Position numbers and translations under genes: made by a program. Positions 7,436 through 14,459 of a stretch of DNA of 19,034 nucleotides are shown in pieces (position 1 is the stretch's first letter; every line of letters begins with the position of its first letter). Under the pieces are notes generated by a model. The model did not search any database. It saw only the letters and a list, made by a program, of their open reading frames with translations, and was not told where the DNA came from. The DNA comes from RGIG6353 sp045594565 (GTDB lineage: Bacteria; Bacillota; Clostridia; Oscillospirales; SIG627), in NCBI GenBank assembly GCA_045594565.1, contig JAZNYT010000008.1:1-19034 (forward strand), given 5' to 3'.

Positions 7436-8098
7436 GTGAAAGAATGGAAAAGAAAAACGGTGATATTTCTCATAACCCTTTTTCTTACATTTATTATTAT
7501 TTTGTGGGGAATGGCAAGGCTTGAGCCTGTGGTTGTTTCCTTTGCAGAGGAGAATTTTAAAAACCGCACGGCAAAGGCGGTGTCCTTGTCGGTGTCGGAG
7601 GTAATGACTGAGGAAAATATTGACTACTCGGCACTTGTCTCTCTTGATACGGATACAGAGGGCAACGTTACGAGACTTTCTGCAAACACCCCTGAAATAA
7701 ATATTTTAAAAAGCAAGGTATCGCTCAGAATTCTCGAAAAGCTTAACAGCGATGTGAAAAGAGAGAGTGTACCCCTTGGAAATCTTACGGGAATACTGCT
7801 CTTTTCGGGCAAAGGTCCTTCCTTTGACGTAAGGCTTGTGGGTGTCGAAAGCCTTCTTGTTGAAACAGACAGCACTTTTTTATCACAAGGAATAAACCAG
7901 ACAAGGCATACGATAACGTTAAAGCTTAAGCTTAGGATGAGTATTGCGCTTTTTACAAAGCCGAAAAAGCTTGAAATAGAGGACAGCGTAGTTGTTGCGG
8001 ACACAGTAATAGTCGGAAAGGTTCCCGACGGCTATACTGCTATAAATAAAGCTGACGGAGAGCTTATAGGTGACATTGTAGATTTTCGTGCCGAGTAA
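7436..8098 (+). CDS. yunB: Sporulation protein YunB family
   Basis: About 220 residues with an N-terminal membrane helix (WKRKTVIFLITLFLTF onward) followed by the YunB pattern. This comprises ENIDYSALVSLDTD, a stretch ending NTPEINILKSKVS, VPLGNLTGILLFSGKGPSFD, the strongly conserved GINQTRHTI, and VIVGKVPDGYT near the end. In Bacillus subtilis yunB is a mother-cell sporulation gene, so this suggests an endospore-forming lineage. I prefer the GTG at 7436 to the in-frame GTG at 7427, because GAGGTGA (7424-7430) then lies 5 nt upstream as an almost ideal ribosome site. It would otherwise overlap the start. I could not identify a convincing SigE or SigK promoter in the preceding 120 bp. Confidence 0.88.
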   Translation: MKEWKRKTVIFLITLFLTFIIILWGMARLEPVVVSFAEENFKNRTAKAVSLSVSEVMTEENIDYSALVSLDTDTEGNVTRLSANTPEINILKSKVSLRILEKLNSDVKRESVPLGNLTGILLFSGKGPSFDVRLVGVESLLVETDSTFLSQGINQTRHTITLKLKLRMSIALFTKPKKLEIEDSVVVADTVIVGKVPDGYTAINKADGELIGDIVDFRAE

Positions 8099-8114
8099 TT
8101 TTAAAAAAAGTCTT

Positions 8115-8143
8115 TTCAAAAACGATTATTTGTGTTATTATTA
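8115..8143 (+). promoter_or_regulatory. Possible promoter for the CapA-like gene
   Basis: TTTTCA (8115-8120), 17 bp and TATTAT (8138-8143) precede the CapA-like gene by about 30 bp. The -35 is poor, so this is tentative. The very AT-rich stretch offers other -10 candidates. Confidence 0.35.
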
Positions 8144-8173
8144 TAAAAGATAAAAAAGAGAGGAAGTCAAACT

Positions 8174-9751
8174 ATGAAAAGCAGAATTATTTGTCTTTGT
8201 CTTTGCGTAGTTGCGGTTGCCGCAACGGTGCTTATGACAGTAAATCTTATAAATTCCGAATATCGTACCCCTCCCGTTATCTCTCAGCATAAGGGAGAGA
8301 GTGAATTGAATAAAGATAAACCCGACAGTGGAAGTACTACTATTGCCATGAATGACAATGCGATTGCTTCTTTCGCAGATAAGGTTGAAAAATTTGTTGA
8401 CCGCCTCGCTTACGGAGAAGATAAGGCATACGAGGAAGAGCTTTTATATATTATAGAAAACCTCGATGCCGTATCTGCACACCTTGCAGATACCGACAGA
8501 GCAGGCTCCGAATATCTTTCGGAATTATCCCTTGCATTCAAGAGCGCAAAGGAAGGCTTTGTAAGCGATAGCGATTTTTCGAACAGAGTATCGCGTTATC
8601 TTGTGACACTCGATGAGGCAAAGTCGAGCCTTTCGAAAAATGAAAGCTTCTATCCTTTAATCGATACCGAGGCGGGTGGCGCAATGACACTGGCTCTCCT
8701 TTCAATGTATGAGAAAACACTTTCTGCCGATACCGATACATTTACTGTAACCGTTGGCGGTGGCGCTATGATGGGCGACAGACTCGGCACTTCCGCCGAG
8801 CTTAAATTCTCCGAGCAGGTTTCAAAGTATAAACATCTTTACCCCTTCCATAAGATATCGGCATTTACGATGAATGACGATTTAACCTTTATAAGTCTTG
8901 AAGCTCCTCTCACTACAGCAACCGAGTCGGAATCATTTAACCCTGCCAAGGGCTCACCCGACTATGCAACAAGACTTATGGGTATAGATGCCGTATCACT
9001 TGCTTCCTCTGCAATTATGGATTACGGCGAAACAGGCTTCAACGATACTGTAAAGGCACTTCACGATAACGGAATATCCTATTCCGTTCAGGAGGGTGCA
9101 CAGTCGATTTCAAGCGATTTCGGAAAAGTGGTTTATATCACCTTCGACCTTACCGAAACACCTGTCACTGATGAGCAGGCGGAAAGAAACAAGGAAATTA
9201 TAAAGAAGGCAGTGGAAACCGAGCGTTCGAATGGAGCTGACCTTGTTGTAGTTCTTCTCCATTGGAATACAAGACAGAGAAAGTCGGATGCACTTTCTGC
9301 CGATTACCTCGGTACTGCCGTGAGCGTTTACGAGCCTCACTTCGATGCATATAACAAGGAAATAGCCCGTGCCGCTATCGGCAACGGCACAAACGGTGCC
9401 GACCTTGTAGTAGGCTATGGCTCAAGAGTGGCACAGGGCATCGAATCCTATAACAACAAGTTCATAGTCTACGAAACAGGCGACCTTACCTATAGCGGAA
9501 CTCTTGATACCGAAATGAAGAACACAGAATATGCTTTCCTCTTCCGTCAGACCTTTGCAAAGACGGAAAACGGCGTAAAATCACTTTCCTACCGCATTAT
9601 TCCTTTAGTGAATACCTCGGAGGATGAGCTTTATCTGCCTACTCCCGTATTTGACGAAAGAGCAGATACTGTGATAGAAAACCTCGTTTACGAGTCGCGC
9701 TACTTCGGAAACGCTATAACAAACTTCAATTACATTAAGATAGAAAAGTAA
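8174..9751 (+). CDS. Secreted CapA (PGA_cap)-family protein lacking the metal-site residues
   Basis: A 525-residue protein. It has an N-terminal signal anchor (about 5-26), a charged helical region (about 60-185), and a CapA-like metallophosphatase fold (about 190-460). The family frame is recognisable: SLEAPLT at 241-247, DYGETGFNDTVKALHDNGI at about 283-301, VVLLHWN at 359-365, and GADLVVGYGSRVAQGIESYN at about 408-427. The residues that normally bind metal are replaced. The usual GD of GDVMLGR reads GG, NNH reads SAI, the Glu after HWG is absent, GHHPH reads GYGSR, and GN after the SL motif reads GD. CapA proteins take part in poly-gamma-glutamate or other cell-envelope metabolism. This one is probably a non-catalytic paralogue at the cell surface. 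An AGAGAGGAAG site precedes the ATG and an intrinsic terminator follows. Confidence 0.85.
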   Translation: MKSRIICLCLCVVAVAATVLMTVNLINSEYRTPPVISQHKGESELNKDKPDSGSTTIAMNDNAIASFADKVEKFVDRLAYGEDKAYEEELLYIIENLDAVSAHLADTDRAGSEYLSELSLAFKSAKEGFVSDSDFSNRVSRYLVTLDEAKSSLSKNESFYPLIDTEAGGAMTLALLSMYEKTLSADTDTFTVTVGGGAMMGDRLGTSAELKFSEQVSKYKHLYPFHKISAFTMNDDLTFISLEAPLTTATESESFNPAKGSPDYATRLMGIDAVSLASSAIMDYGETGFNDTVKALHDNGISYSVQEGAQSISSDFGKVVYITFDLTETPVTDEQAERNKEIIKKAVETERSNGADLVVVLLHWNTRQRKSDALSADYLGTAVSVYEPHFDAYNKEIARAAIGNGTNGADLVVGYGSRVAQGIESYNNKFIVYETGDLTYSGTLDTEMKNTEYAFLFRQTFAKTENGVKSLSYRIIPLVNTSEDELYLPTPVFDERADTVIENLVYESRYFGNAITNFNYIKIEK

Positions 9752-9760
9752 AAAGACACA

Positions 9761-9792
9761 AAAAATGCCAAGGAAATACTTGGCATTTTTTA
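9761..9792 (+). terminator. Intrinsic terminator after the CapA-like gene
   Basis: The stem AAAAATGCCAAG / CTTGGCATTTTT with loop GAAATA is followed by further T-rich sequence, 10 bp after the stop codon. Confidence 0.92.
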
Positions 9793-9803
9793 TTTTGATT
9801 TTC

Positions 9804-9852
9804 GGGTAGGGGATTGGGGAAGGGTGCTTTTGGCTCAAAAGCATCCTTCCCC
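9804..9852 (+). repeat. Intergenic G-rich inverted-repeat element A
   Basis: Four G-runs (GGG, GGGG, GGGG, GGG with 2-3 nt between, 9804-9824) lead into a 17-bp stem: 9816-9832 pairs with 9836-9852 around a 3-nt loop, with one G-T wobble. No U-tract follows on the side expected for a minus-strand terminator. The layout matches element B at 15836-15873. Confidence 0.65.
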
Positions 9853-9865
9853 AAATATAATTAAA

Positions 9866-12325
9866 TTATTTTTTAAGTCCGAGCCTTTCGAGGGACTCGT
9901 CTCTCATTTTGTATTTGAGAATCTTTCCTGCGGCATTCATAGGGAACTCGTCTACGAAAAGGAAGTAGCGTGGCACCTTATGTCTTGCGATAGAGGCATT
10001 TCCGTATTCTGTCATTTCCTTTGCATCGGCAGTTTCACCCTTGTGGAGAATTATCCAGGCACAGCACTCCTCGCCGTATCTTTCGTCGGGTACACCTACT
10101 ACCTGAACGTCACGCACCTTGGGATTGGTGAGGTAGAACTCCTCAATTTCTCTGGGATAAAGGTTTTCACCGCCTCGGATTATCATATCCTTCAGTCTTC
10201 CCGTATCCTTGTAATAGCCATCGGGAGTACGGCAACATATACCACCCGAATGAAGCCAGCCGTCAGCATCAATTGTCTGAGCGGTGGCTTCTGGCATCTT
10301 GTAGTAGCCCTTCATAATGTTGAAGCCGCGAGCCACAAATTCACCCGATTCACCGTCAGGAAGCTCAAGTCCTGTTTCAGGGTCGATAATCTTACATTCA
10401 ACTCCAGGGAAAGCACTGCCGACAGTTTCAACTCTGTGGTCAAGGTCCTCGTTTACTTCACCCATAGTACATCCGGGAGATGCCTCGGTCTGTCCGTAAA
10501 CAGAGATTATCTCGCGCATATTCATTTCAACCGAAGCACGGCGCATAAGGTCGGCAGGACAGTTTGCACCTGCCATTATACCCGTTCTCATATAAGAGAA
10601 GTCGGTGTTCTTGAAATCCGCGTGGTTGAAAAGCGCTATAAACATTGTAGGAACGCCGTTAAAGCAGGTTATGTGCTCATCGTTGATACAAGCAAGTGAC
10701 GATTTGGGAGAGAAGTAGGGCATAGGACAAAGTGTTCCGCCGTGAGTCATAGTTGAAGTCATCGAAAGCACCATTCCGAAGCAATGGAACATAGGTACCT
10801 GTATCATCATACGGTCAGCGGTGGAAAGATCCATTCTGTCACCGATAGTTTTACCGTTATTTACTATATTGCGGTGAGTGAGCATAACACCCTTGGGGAA
10901 TCCCGTTGTGCCCGAGGTGTACTGCATATTACATACGTCGTCGGGCTTTACAAGAGATGCTCTGCGACGTACCTCTTCACGGGGTACAAGGGATGCACGG
11001 GAGAGCATTTCCTCCCAAGTAAGACAACCCGTCATAGAGAAGCCTACCGTTACTACGTTGCGAAGGAAGGGGAGACTCTTTGAATATATAGGGTCACCGG
11101 GGGTGAGCTCCTGAAGCTCGGGAAGAAGCTCCTCAATTATTTCCTTGTAGTTTATGTCCTTGCAATCCTCTATCATAATAAGAGTATGAGTATCCGATTG
11201 CTTTAAGAGATATTCGATTTCGTGAATTTTATAAGCGGTATTTACGGTTACAAGCACCGCGCCTATCTTGGTGGTAGCCCAGAAGGTGATAAACCAAGCG
11301 GGAATATTTGTAGCCCATACAGCCACGTGGTCGCCCGCCTTTACACCGAGAGATATAAGAGCCGCCGCGCATTCGTCAACGTCGCGTCTGAATTCCTCAT
11401 AGGTTCTGGTGTAGTCAAGGGTAGTATACTTGAAGGCATACTGGTCGGGATACTTTTCTACCATTGTATCAAGGACGTCTGAGAAGGTAGCATCTATAAC
11501 GTCATACTTCTTCCAGGGGAACGTACCCGTCCTTGAACGGTTGTAGTAAGCACCGTCAAAAGACTTCTTATTTCTCTTGATAGAGGAAATATAGTTTTTG
11601 AAATGAGTGAGCACTATATCCGCATCGTTTATTTCTTCATTCCATGCTACTGCAACGAATCCGTCAAAGTTAAGGGAAGAAAGAGCGTTAAGGAAGGAAC
11701 CTACGGGAAGCTCACCTTCACCGATAAGTACAGTTTTACCGTCCTTCATATCGCCGAGTCTTGCATATCTGATGTATGCTCCAAGGTTCTTGATAGTGGT
11801 TTCGGCACTTTCCTTTGCTTCAAAATAGGTAGCTCTTACGTTCCAACAGGCTGAAACGGCAGAAGATGAAAAGAATCTTATAACGTCGATAACCTTCTCG
11901 GTGTCAGCCATAGCGCCAACTGTTTCGATGAGCACCTCGACACCTGTCTTTTCAGCTCTCTTTATCATAGCCGACATTTTTGATAGAACGGCTTCGCTTG
12001 GCACTTCTTTGCCGAATTTCACAATTACCTGTGCGATACCTGCACCGGAAGCCATATCAACGTATTTCACAAGTGCTTCTGAGTCGGTATCGTCACTTTC
12101 TATAGGATTTGGAAAATTCAATGCCGATACGGTAAGACCTCTGTTTATGAGCTTGCGCTTGGAGTCAGCTATGCGGTCGCTTCTGAGAATAGAATCGTAG
12201 TGAAGCTTTCTTTCTTTTATTGCATCATATATTTCAAAACCCGAATAACCGTAATCGTAAGCATAGCGGCAGGTATCGAGAAAGGTAGCTCGACTTACGT
12301 TTTCAGTCGAAAATACTATTTTCAT
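9866..12325 (-). CDS. Fusion of a xylose-isomerase-like TIM barrel and an acyl-CoA synthetase
   Basis: An 819-residue protein. Residues 1 to about 250 match the AP-endonuclease-2/sugar-phosphate isomerase TIM-barrel pattern (FSTENVSRATFLDTCRYAYD, VLIETVGAM, RLGDMKDGKT, GEGELPVGSFLNAL). Residues about 275-819 are a full ANL-superfamily acyl-CoA synthetase: YTSGTTGFPKG at 469-479, VYGQTEASP at 609-617, DGWLHSGG at 688-695, GRLKDMIIRGGENLYPREIE at 709-728, and the catalytic lysine in AGKILKYK (K801). It should activate a carboxylic acid to its CoA thioester. The normally invariant Asp of the TGD motif is Gly695 here (codon GGT). The barrel lacks several usual metal ligands (CWNVRATYF where Asp and His are expected). 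The ATG lies 2 bp after the stop of the LeuA-like gene, so both are under the same T-box. Substrate unknown; a branched-chain acid is an inference from context. Confidence 0.88.
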   Translation of the reverse strand: MKIVFSTENVSRATFLDTCRYAYDYGYSGFEIYDAIKERKLHYDSILRSDRIADSKRKLINRGLTVSALNFPNPIESDDTDSEALVKYVDMASGAGIAQVIVKFGKEVPSEAVLSKMSAMIKRAEKTGVEVLIETVGAMADTEKVIDVIRFFSSSAVSACWNVRATYFEAKESAETTIKNLGAYIRYARLGDMKDGKTVLIGEGELPVGSFLNALSSLNFDGFVAVAWNEEINDADIVLTHFKNYISSIKRNKKSFDGAYYNRSRTGTFPWKKYDVIDATFSDVLDTMVEKYPDQYAFKYTTLDYTRTYEEFRRDVDECAAALISLGVKAGDHVAVWATNIPAWFITFWATTKIGAVLVTVNTAYKIHEIEYLLKQSDTHTLIMIEDCKDINYKEIIEELLPELQELTPGDPIYSKSLPFLRNVVTVGFSMTGCLTWEEMLSRASLVPREEVRRRASLVKPDDVCNMQYTSGTTGFPKGVMLTHRNIVNNGKTIGDRMDLSTADRMMIQVPMFHCFGMVLSMTSTMTHGGTLCPMPYFSPKSSLACINDEHITCFNGVPTMFIALFNHADFKNTDFSYMRTGIMAGANCPADLMRRASVEMNMREIISVYGQTEASPGCTMGEVNEDLDHRVETVGSAFPGVECKIIDPETGLELPDGESGEFVARGFNIMKGYYKMPEATAQTIDADGWLHSGGICCRTPDGYYKDTGRLKDMIIRGGENLYPREIEEFYLTNPKVRDVQVVGVPDERYGEECCAWIILHKGETADAKEMTEYGNASIARHKVPRYFLFVDEFPMNAAGKILKYKMRDESLERLGLKK

Positions 12326-12327
12326 GT

Positions 12328-13713
12328 TTAGTTCTCCTCAAAGACGATTTTGTTAAGAGCGTTGACGTAAGCGCGGATACTTGCGGCAATAATGTCGGTA
12401 GAAATACCGTTGCCGGAATAAAGCTTACCGTTGTTACGGAGTCTTACGAGAGCAGAGCCGAGTGCTTCTTTTCCTTCGGTAACTGCCTGTATTTCAAAGT
12501 CATCAAGCTCGTAGTGATAGCCTATACACTGTTCTATTGCACGGAATGCCGAGTCAATAGGACCGTCACCTGTGCTTACACCCGACAAAATCTCGTCGCC
12601 CTTTTTGAGTGTTACCTGCGACATGGAAGTGGAAAGGCTTCCGCAGTTTACAGTGTAGTTTTCAAGATGATAAGTGGATGGCGCTTGCATTGCAAAGCTT
12701 GCAATAAGTGCCTCAAATTCCTTTGCACCAACCGAGCCCTTCTTTTCACAAACCTGTAAAAGAGCGCGGTGTACGTTGCCTGTATCCTCGTCGGAAAGCT
12801 CGTATCCTAAAAGATCTGCTGCCTCAACTACCTGTGAAAGAGTTGTGTCGGAGTCAAGAAGAAGTTTTTTCTTGTCGCTTACTGCCTTTTCATCATATGA
12901 TTCGTGGCTAAGAGTGGAAAGAAGGTCGTCTATGCTCTTATGTATTCTGGTATCCGTAAGGCTTGTTTCGATACCAAGTGACTGTCCTCTGGCGCGGATA
13001 ACGTCGGAAATCTCACCCATAGAAAGAACTTCCTTTCCTGCCATTGCAACCTTGAAGCCGTCGGCACCTGCCTTCACTGCTTCGATTGCAGATGCGGGAG
13101 CCATACCAAGCTTGTCCGAAAGTGTAACGCTAACAGGAACGTTTACCACATCCTTTACAGTACGAATAAGCTCATTTATCTCGTCGGGAAGTGCGATTCC
13201 TGCAGTATCTGCAAGACATACGCTTGTAGCACCGTTTTCTACCGCAGTTTTTACGGCAGTGATAAGAAAATCACGGTCTGCACGGGTAGCATCAAGAGCG
13301 GAAAATTCAACGTCCTCTGTAAAGGCTTTACAAGCCTTTGTAAGAGAGGCAATCTTTTCTGCCATCTTTTCTGCTTTAAGATGATAAATATATTCCATCT
13401 GTACTGTTGAAACGGGAAGCTCTACCTGAAGGCGCACCTTCTTTGCTTCCTTTACAGCGTTATATGCATTTTCTGCATCCTCGGAGGTGAAGCCGGCAGG
13501 AATTGCAACGATAGCGTTTGCAGTGTTTTGCGCAATGGTTTTGTATATTATAGTGTCCTCACGAAGATTTTTTATAGAGGCAAGCTCAACCGTGTCAGCA
13601 CCGAGTGAGTCGGCAAGAGCCGCAATAGCGGTTTTCTCACGGAAAAGGAGTGAAACCTCGCGGTTTTCCGAAAGAGTCTTTAACGTAATGTCTGAAACGT
13701 TGATTTTTTTCAT
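12328..13713 (-). CDS. Catalytically degenerate LeuA-like protein with alpha-isopropylmalate synthase regulatory domain
   Basis: A 461-residue homologue of 2-isopropylmalate synthase (bacterial LeuA about 510-520). The N-terminal barrel is recognisable (SDITLKTLSE, FTEDVEFSALDATRADRD, LADTAGIALPDEI, LGMAPASAIEAVKAGAD), but key residues are gone. TLRDGEQ reads TLKTLSE, the HxH metal ligands of VHTHDDLG read VTLSDKLG, the NGIGERAGN loop reads AGKEVLSMG, and the SGIHQDG segment is absent. The C-terminal leucine-responsive domain (about 330-461) is well kept: STGDGPIDSAFRAIEQ, TEGKEALGSALVRL, GNGISTDIIAASIRAYVNAL. The start at 13713 has AGGAGA 7 nt upstream. A longer frame to 13821 runs into the T-box terminator and is not used. 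The probable leucine T-box supports a leucine-linked role, perhaps regulatory. Confidence 0.86.
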   Translation of the reverse strand: MKKINVSDITLKTLSENREVSLLFREKTAIAALADSLGADTVELASIKNLREDTIIYKTIAQNTANAIVAIPAGFTSEDAENAYNAVKEAKKVRLQVELPVSTVQMEYIYHLKAEKMAEKIASLTKACKAFTEDVEFSALDATRADRDFLITAVKTAVENGATSVCLADTAGIALPDEINELIRTVKDVVNVPVSVTLSDKLGMAPASAIEAVKAGADGFKVAMAGKEVLSMGEISDVIRARGQSLGIETSLTDTRIHKSIDDLLSTLSHESYDEKAVSDKKKLLLDSDTTLSQVVEAADLLGYELSDEDTGNVHRALLQVCEKKGSVGAKEFEALIASFAMQAPSTYHLENYTVNCGSLSTSMSQVTLKKGDEILSGVSTGDGPIDSAFRAIEQCIGYHYELDDFEIQAVTEGKEALGSALVRLRNNGKLYSGNGISTDIIAASIRAYVNALNKIVFEEN

Positions 13714-13728
13714 TTTCTTTTCTCCTGT

Positions 13729-13770
13729 AAATAAAAAATAAAGCCCCTGAAGTGTCATAGCACTACAGGG
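13729..13770 (-). terminator. T-box regulatory terminator
   Basis: On the minus strand CCCTGTAGTG pairs with CACTTCAGGG (one T-T mismatch, 6-nt loop), followed by GCTTTATTTTTTATTT. It lies between the T-box core and the ribosome site of the LeuA-like gene, as expected for transcription attenuation. Confidence 0.9.
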
Positions 13771-14012
13771 ACGAAAAATACTTTTTTCGCGGTACCACCC
13801 CGAATTACCGAAATCGGTCACTCATCAAGACTCTGTCAAGTCTTCTGTCATGATAACGGGACAAGCCGTAATTGCTTACACAGCTAAAAGCCTTCTGCAA
13901 TTCTGCTCCGGAACGAGACTCACTTAAGCTTTTTGTACCGACTCACACCAAACTCGGCTCTCTTTGACAAAAGTGGAATAAGCGATAATTCCTTCAATGC
14001 ATTTATTTATGA
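13729..14012 (-). promoter_or_regulatory. T-box riboswitch leader, probably leucine-specific
   Basis: The T-box core GGGGTGGTACCGCG reads on the minus strand at 13788-13801. Upstream are stem I features: AGAGAGCCGAG and GGTGTGAGTCGG (13930-13955 region), and a 3' specifier strand AGTCTCGTTCC. Pairing of CCACTT with AAGTG and of GGAA with TTCC puts CTC (13915-13917, Leu) in the specifier loop. TCT (Ser) overlaps it. The bulge TGGT would pair with tRNA ending ACCA, which fits tRNA-Leu (discriminator A) and not tRNA-Ser (discriminator G). A terminator follows the core. Uncharged tRNA should stabilise the antiterminator and switch on the LeuA-like and acyl-CoA synthetase genes. Confidence 0.93.
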
Positions 14013-14018
14013 TAAGAG

Positions 14019-14047
14019 ATTATAGCACTAGTTTAAGATTCTGTCAA
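14019..14047 (-). promoter_or_regulatory. Consensus sigma-A promoter of the T-box operon
   Basis: On the minus strand TTGACA (14042-14047), exactly 17 bp, then TATAAT (14019-14024): both hexamers perfect. The transcript would start near 14012, giving a leader of about 300 nt before the ATG, a normal T-box length. Confidence 0.9.
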
Positions 14048-14063
14048 GAGATTTTTTACTTTT

Positions 14064-14099
14064 TTGAGGAAAAACTTTTTGAAAAAAGTTTTTCCTCAA
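14064..14099 (-). repeat. Intergenic inverted-repeat element C
   Basis: TTGAGGAAAAACTTTTT and AAAAAGTTTTTCCTCAA form 17-bp arms around a 2-nt loop. On the minus strand GGAGTTTG precedes the stem, paralleling the G-rich leader of elements A and B. It separates the small XRE gene from the T-box promoter. No U-tract follows on the minus strand, so termination there would be inefficient. Confidence 0.7.
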
Positions 14100-14124
14100 A
14101 CTCCTTTTCAAAAACTTTTAGAGT

Positions 14125-14337
14125 TTATTTCTTTATATCGTTAGTAAGCCCTGCCATGTAGTCGAGAGATACACCGTAATATTTTGCAAGGGTAATGAAA
14201 TGGTGCATAGGAAGCTCTCTTTCACCTGTTTCATATCTAGCGTATTGAGGCTGTGTCGTTTTCAAAAGCTCGGCTATATCCTTTTGGGTTTTGTCATTAT
14301 CCTCTCTCAAATCTCTGAGTCTTCTGTAGTAATACAT
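14125..14337 (-). CDS. Small XRE-family HTH regulator (copy 1)
   Basis: A 70-residue protein consisting of one Cro/CI-type helix-turn-helix: RLRDLREDNDKTQKDIAELL, then recognition-helix segment TTQPQYARYETGERELP, then HHFITLAKYYGVSLDYMAG. It is a paralogue of the gene at 15232-15444, and the last 26 residues are identical. The differences cluster in the DNA-contact region, implying a different operator. Three 16-bp operator-like repeats lie just upstream (14376-14435), so it probably represses itself and the promoter pointing the other way. Its own -10 and -35 are not clear. Confidence 0.92.
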   Translation of the reverse strand: MYYYRRLRDLREDNDKTQKDIAELLKTTQPQYARYETGERELPMHHFITLAKYYGVSLDYMAGLTNDIKK

Positions 14338-14375
14338 ATTTTCCCTCGTTAAAATTTTTAATTATTTTAACACGA

Positions 14376-14435
14376 ATATCCGAATAGATATTGACATATA
14401 TCTGTTTGGATATTATAATATACCCAAACAGATAT
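14376..14435 (+). promoter_or_regulatory. Plus-strand consensus promoter with three 22-bp-spaced operators and no gene
   Basis: TTGACA (14391-14396), 17 bp and TATAAT (14414-14419) are perfect. Three related 16-mers lie at 14376, 14398 and 14420. The first and third read ATATCCGAATAGATAT and ATACCCAAACAGATAT; the middle one, on the opposite strand, reads ATATCCAAACAGATAT. The middle copy fills the promoter spacer. A ribosome site AGAAGGA (14443-14449) follows, but where a start codon should be the sequence runs into the stop of the convergent DUF2442 gene (14460). It appears to be the operator-promoter of a lost divergent gene, controlled by XRE copy 1. Confidence 0.8.
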
Positions 14436-14459
14436 AATAATTAAGAAGGAAAATCGTAA

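Noticed and set aside
9824..10699. 291-residue open frame on the plus strand
   Set aside because: It is antisense to the acyl-CoA synthetase coding region, has no ribosome site, and gives no recognisable protein pattern.
13714..13821. Upstream extension of the LeuA-like gene by 36 residues
   Set aside because: The extension crosses the T-box terminator and core; the ATG at 13713 has a proper ribosome site and aligns with LeuA starts.
13916..13918. TCT as a serine specifier for the T-box
   Set aside because: The TGGT bulge demands a discriminator A, whereas bacterial tRNA-Ser has G; the downstream genes are LeuA-like.
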